Source: Pseudosulfitobacter pseudonitzschiae
Lineage (GTDB): Bacteria > Pseudomonadota > Alphaproteobacteria > Rhodobacterales > Rhodobacteraceae
Assembly (NCBI RefSeq): GCF_002222635.1
Contig: NZ_CP022415.1
Coordinates: forward strand, 558,001-622,000
Length of the DNA stretch: 64,000 bases
Direction: 5' to 3'
Shown here in pieces: positions 59,956-64,000 of the stretch (position 1 is its first letter; every line of letters begins with the position of its first letter). The translations under genes and the position numbers were made by a program. The notes beneath the pieces are model-generated. The model saw nothing but the letters and a program-made list of their open reading frames with translations. It was not told the DNA's origin and ran no database searches.

Positions 59956-61509
59956 ATGCTAGAAATCATCCCGAACATGCCCGAGACTACGCCCGAAGAC
60001 ACCGTGGTCGATATGGTGCGTCGTGTGGCGCGGGTTAATCCCGACCGTGATGCGGTGGTCTGCGATGGCACGCGGCTGAGCTGGGCGGCCTTTGACACGG
60101 CGATTAACAAGGCGGCCAACATGCTGATCGCCCGCGGCGTGACGCGCGGTGACCGTGTGGCGGTGTTGGCGCCCAACTCGATCGCCTATGCGGTCCTGTT
60201 CATGGGCATCCTGCGGGCGGGGGGCTGTGTGGTGCCGCTGTCAACGATGGCGTCAACCACGGCGCTTGAAAAGATGGTGAAAGACTGCGGCGCGCGCGTG
60301 TTCTGTCTGGCCGAAACCTACCGTGAACTGGTGCCGTTCATCGACGCGATGGACATTACCCGCATTGCGCTGGACTTCGAGGCCGACGGGGTCGAGGCCT
60401 ATGCGCAGGCGATGGACGATGCCGACACCACCGACCCGATGGTGCCGGTGGGCATGGGCGACGGCTTTAACCTGATCTATTCCTCGGGCACCACGGGCAC
60501 GCCCAAGGGCATCCTGCACACCCATTTCCTGCGTGCCGCGCAGATGGACCGGGTGACCGCCAACGGCTATGACGACGCCGCGCGCACGCTGCTGTCCACG
60601 CCGCTCTATTCCAACACCACCATAGTCGCGTTCCTGCCGACGCTGGTGGGCGGCTCTACCGCCATTCTGATGTCGAAATTCGATGCGCAGGGCTGGCTGG
60701 CACTGGCCGAAGCCGAAGCGGCGACGCACACGATGCTGGTGCCGGTGCAATACAAGCGTATCGTCGAATTGCCCGAGTTTGCCGACTATGACCTAAGCGC
60801 AATGCGGCTGAAGCTGTCCACTTCGGCGCCGCTGCGCGCGGATGTGAAGCAGAAGGTTCTGGCGCAAATGCCCGGCAAGCTGGTGGAGTATTATGGGCTG
60901 ACCGAAGGCGGCGGCGTGACTGTTTTGATTGCGGACGAGAACCCGACCAAACTGCACACCGTGGGCAAGCCTGCGCCGCATTGCGACATCCGCCTGATCG
61001 GGGTGGACGGGGTCGAGGTGGCCCCCGGCGAAGTGGGAGAGATTTGCGGGCGGTCGCCGACGATGATGGCGGGGTATTATGGCCGCGACGACCTGACCGA
61101 AGAGACGCTGTGGCGCAATGCCGATGGCGACGTCTATCTGCGGTCGGGCGATATGGGATCGTTTGATGCAGACGGCTTTCTGGTGCTGTCGGATCGCAAG
61201 AAGGACATGATCATTTCGGGCGGGCTGAACATTTATGCCAACGATCTGGAACTGATCCTGCTGGCTGATCCCGACGTGACCGATGCCGCCGTGATCGGTG
61301 TACCGTCCGAGGCATGGGGCGAGACGCCATTGGGTCTGGTGGTGCTGCGCGAGGGGTCCGTGGCGACGGGCGAGGACATCCGCGCGCGGGCGAACGAGAA
61401 ACTGGGCAAGAGCCACCGGCTGAGCGCCGTCGAAGTGCGCGATGTGCTGCCGCGCAGTTCGATCGGGAAGATATTGAAAAAGGATCTGCGGGCTGCGTAT
61501 TGGCCGTAG
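59956..61509 (+). CDS. Acyl-CoA synthetase (class I adenylate-forming enzyme)
   Basis: A 517-residue ligase from the ATG at 59956 with GGAGGAG upstream. P-loop YSSGTTGTPKG (about residue 175), YYGLTEGGG, the hinge region GDMGSFDADGFLVLSDRKKD and the C-terminal catalytic lysine in SSIGKILKKDLR. It activates a carboxylic acid via an acyl-AMP to a CoA thioester. The substrate is not predictable; the three-gene cluster upstream or the urease genes downstream give no direct clue. It is convergent with ureG with a 15-base gap. Confidence 0.92.
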   Translation: MLEIIPNMPETTPEDTVVDMVRRVARVNPDRDAVVCDGTRLSWAAFDTAINKAANMLIARGVTRGDRVAVLAPNSIAYAVLFMGILRAGGCVVPLSTMASTTALEKMVKDCGARVFCLAETYRELVPFIDAMDITRIALDFEADGVEAYAQAMDDADTTDPMVPVGMGDGFNLIYSSGTTGTPKGILHTHFLRAAQMDRVTANGYDDAARTLLSTPLYSNTTIVAFLPTLVGGSTAILMSKFDAQGWLALAEAEAATHTMLVPVQYKRIVELPEFADYDLSAMRLKLSTSAPLRADVKQKVLAQMPGKLVEYYGLTEGGGVTVLIADENPTKLHTVGKPAPHCDIRLIGVDGVEVAPGEVGEICGRSPTMMAGYYGRDDLTEETLWRNADGDVYLRSGDMGSFDADGFLVLSDRKKDMIISGGLNIYANDLELILLADPDVTDAAVIGVPSEAWGETPLGLVVLREGSVATGEDIRARANEKLGKSHRLSAVEVRDVLPRSSIGKILKKDLRAAYWP

Positions 61510-61524
61510 GTGGCCTAAAGTGCC

Positions 61525-62139
61525 CTATGCCAGCCCGCCAACCTTCTTCAGCGCCGCCACCACCTCGGCCACGCCTTCACGTTGGCGCAGGGACGTGAAC
61601 AGGAACGGACGCCCCGCACGCATCCTCGTTGCATCCCGCTCCATCACCTCCAGAGACGCGCCGACATAGGGCGCAAGATCGGTCTTGTTGATGATCAGGA
61701 TGTCGGATTTGGTGATCGCAGGTCCGCCCTTGCGCGGTATTTCCTCGCCCGCCGCCACGTCGATCACATAGAGCGTCACATCCGCCAGTTCGGGGCTGAA
61801 TGTCGCCGACAGATTGTCGCCGCCGCTTTCGATCAGCAGCACTTCGATCTCTGGGTGGCGTTTGACCATCTGATCCACAGCAGCCAGATTGATCGAGGCA
61901 TCCTCGCGGATCGCGGTGTGGGGGCAGCCGCCGGTTTCGACGCCGATGATGCGGTCCTGCGGCAACACCTGCATCCGCATCAGGGCTTCGGCGTCCTCTT
62001 GCGTGTAGATGTCATTGGTGATCACGCCGACCGAATGGCTGTCGCGCAGCGCTTCGCACAGGGCTGCGGTCAGGGTGGTCTTGCCAGCGCCCACAGGGCC
62101 ACCGATACCGACGCGCAGGGGGCCGTTCATATGGGTCAT
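61525..62139 (-). CDS. ureG: Urease accessory GTPase
   Basis: A 204-residue SIMIBI-class GTPase for nickel insertion into urease. P-loop [11 protein letters not shown] near residue 13, [15 protein letters not shown] with the CPH nickel motif, [17 protein letters not shown] and the [11 protein letters not shown] guanine site. Its ATG overlaps the ureF stop by four bases (62136-62139). Length is the family norm. It is the last gene of the minus-strand urease operon in this window. Confidence 0.96.
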   Translation of the reverse strand: MTHMNGPLRVGIGGPVGAGKTTLTAALCEALRDSHSVGVITNDIYTQEDAEALMRMQVLPQDRIIGVETGGCPHTAIREDASINLAAVDQMVKRHPEIEVLLIESGGDNLSATFSPELADVTLYVIDVAAGEEIPRKGGPAITKSDILIINKTDLAPYVGASLEVMERDATRMRAGRPFLFTSLRQREGVAEVVAALKKVGGLA

Positions 62140-62792
62140 GTGCGGAAAATCCTTGAATATTGGGTTTCGTGTTTCATCGAGGCGATGTCGGTCAGGAACG
62201 CCGTGGCGGTCAAGTCGTCAAGGCTGGTAGTACAGGCGCGCGCGGCGATGTCCTGCGCCGCAGGTGTCAGGGCGCGGATGATCGCCTGACCGTCGCTTTG
62301 ACCCAGCGGGACCAGCCGCATCGCGGCCCCTGCCAGACTGCTGGTCAGGCTGTGCAGGTACATCTTGGCGGTCAGGTCCAGCGGCAGACCGGCGTGCCGC
62401 GCCGCTTCGCCCACGGCGACCGGATAGGTGCGCGGCGTGGCAGTGGCACCGTTCAGGGCGGCAACGGCTGTGGCAAAGGCGGCCCCTTGCAGGTCGGTTT
62501 CGCGCAACCGCTCGGACGAGGCGGCAAAGGCGCGGGCGGTCGCATCCACAACACCCGCGTCATCGGCGCGATAGGCGGCGGCAATGAACAGGCAATCGTT
62601 CCAGCCCGCGCCATGGCGCAGCACTGTTTCGATCCAGTCTCGGGTCTGCGTGGCATCCGCCACGTCGCCCGCCTGCACCGCCCATTCCAGCCCGTGCGAA
62701 TAGGCGAACGCGCCCACCGGAAACGACGGCGAGAACCATTGCGCCAGCGTCAGAACGGCGTCGTGACTAGGGCCAGTGGGATCAGTGGGCAT
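62136..62792 (-). CDS. ureF: Urease accessory protein UreF
   Basis: A 218-residue protein from the ATG at 62792, which lies inside the end of ureE (11-base overlap); an upstream in-frame ATG at 62816 adds eight residues. It carries the family beginning [24 protein letters not shown] and RAAFLFDL-like helices downstream. UreF is the helical scaffold that, with UreD and UreG, activates urease. Confidence 0.94.
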   Translation of the reverse strand: MPTDPTGPSHDAVLTLAQWFSPSFPVGAFAYSHGLEWAVQAGDVADATQTRDWIETVLRHGAGWNDCLFIAAAYRADDAGVVDATARAFAASSERLRETDLQGAAFATAVAALNGATATPRTYPVAVGEAARHAGLPLDLTAKMYLHSLTSSLAGAAMRLVPLGQSDGQAIIRALTPAAQDIAARACTTSLDDLTATAFLTDIASMKHETQYSRIFRT

Positions 62793-63234
62793 GGCTGTGC
62801 GTGCGCCCAACGCCATAGGCGCCGCCCTCGGGCGTGAACGGCTCGTGCACTTCGCGCACAGTGGCGCCGATCTTGCCCAGCATGTCGCGGATCACGTGGT
62901 CGGGCTGGATCAGCAGGCGGCGGTCCTCGATCTGGCAGGGCGTGTGACGGTTGCCGATGTGCCATGCGATGCGCGGCATGTCGTCGCCCGTCACCTCCAG
63001 CAGATCCTGGGCGGCGGCCTGTACCAGCACCTCGCGCCCGTCCGACAGCACCAGCACCCCGCCATGATCCAGCGAAGTGGTCTGCGCCAGGTCGATCAGG
63101 ATCGGCTGGCCGTCGTCGGTTTCCAGCATCTTGCGGCGCAGAAACCGCGTGTCGTAATCCAGCGTGATCTGCGCAAAGGGGGTCGAGTGACTGTGATCGT
63201 GATAGATGCGGGCGGTCAGGGTGTGCATGGTCAA
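62782..63234 (-). CDS. ureE: Urease accessory nickel chaperone UreE
   Basis: A 150-residue metallochaperone with the two-domain UreE layout. The C-terminal metal domain contains WHIGNRHTPCQIED and IGATVREVHEPFTPEGGAYG; a short His-containing tail (GRTHSHAH) ends the protein. It delivers nickel to UreG. It begins four bases after ureC ends, so the gene order is ureC-ureE-ureF-ureG. Confidence 0.95.
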   Translation of the reverse strand: MTMHTLTARIYHDHSHSTPFAQITLDYDTRFLRRKMLETDDGQPILIDLAQTTSLDHGGVLVLSDGREVLVQAAAQDLLEVTGDDMPRIAWHIGNRHTPCQIEDRRLLIQPDHVIRDMLGKIGATVREVHEPFTPEGGAYGVGRTHSHAH

Positions 63235-63238
63235 ACCT

Positions 63239-64000
<762 letters not shown>

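Overview
The window is GC-rich chromosomal DNA from an alphaproteobacterium, most likely a marine member of the Roseobacter group (Rhodobacteraceae). This is inferred from gene content: TRAP and tripartite tricarboxylate (TTT) transporters with periplasmic binding proteins, a complete C-P lyase operon, fused indolepyruvate ferredoxin oxidoreductase, urease genes, a Gfo/Idh protein with a SAF-like C-terminus, many short-chain dehydrogenases and ATGA-type gene overlaps. No species is claimed. No rRNA, tRNA, CRISPR array or prophage was seen. Both window edges cut genes: a sensor kinase at the left and ureC at the right.

Layout. 1-3535: N-terminal part of a multi-PAS sensor kinase and a transglutaminase-like protein. 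3882-10335: an epimerase, then a tightly packed envelope-lipid block (phosphoethanolamine transferase, diacylglycerol kinase, phosphatidylserine decarboxylase, phosphatidylserine synthase) that runs by overlapping codons into a two-component system. 10716-17776: the C-P lyase operon phnGHIJKLNM on the minus strand, divergent from its GntR-type regulator phnF, with a perfect inverted repeat between them. 17777-20497: an accessory patch with an IS110/IS1111-type element flanked by 11-bp direct repeats and an AT-rich orphan secreted protein. 20498-24645: a SAF-type oxidoreductase facing a split transketolase and an SDR, resembling a carbohydrate catabolic cluster.

26366-36412: regulators of the GntR and LysR families, a TRAP transporter and catabolic genes for a sugar or sugar acid (Gfo/Idh dehydrogenase, DMT permease, 2-keto-3-deoxy-fuconate-dehydrogenase-like SDR, FAH-family hydrolase, KDG-kinase-like PfkB kinase, KduD-like SDR). 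The TGGTATACC(A/G) palindrome seen twice in front of the TRAP operon recurs in front of an IlvD/Edd-type aldonate dehydratase at 45142-46941. This suggests one regulon whose missing dehydratase step sits 10 kb away. 36503-45145: an HxlR/thioesterase/MATE block, and an IclR-controlled TTT transporter with a Tm-1-like (UPF0261) protein and a TIGR03084-like protein.

47101-55668: indolepyruvate ferredoxin oxidoreductase, a BKACE enzyme, class III alcohol dehydrogenase and a two-subunit isoquinoline-1-oxidoreductase-type molybdenum hydroxylase behind a recognisable promoter/operator. 55777-59571: a low-GC-looking nucleotidyltransferase and a three-gene PLP enzyme / M24 hydrolase / Asp-Glu racemase cluster that resembles part of the (hydroxy)ectoine catabolic set but lacks its other enzymes. 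59568-64000: a DUF1127-like microprotein, an acyl-CoA synthetase and the urease genes ureG, ureF, ureE and ureC (partial).

The best candidates for something new are the cross-locus GntR regulon with a two-branch 2-keto-3-deoxy acid pathway, the EutB/D/A-like triad, the TTT/UPF0261 module, the split-transketolase cluster and the self-contained phosphoethanolamine recycling block.
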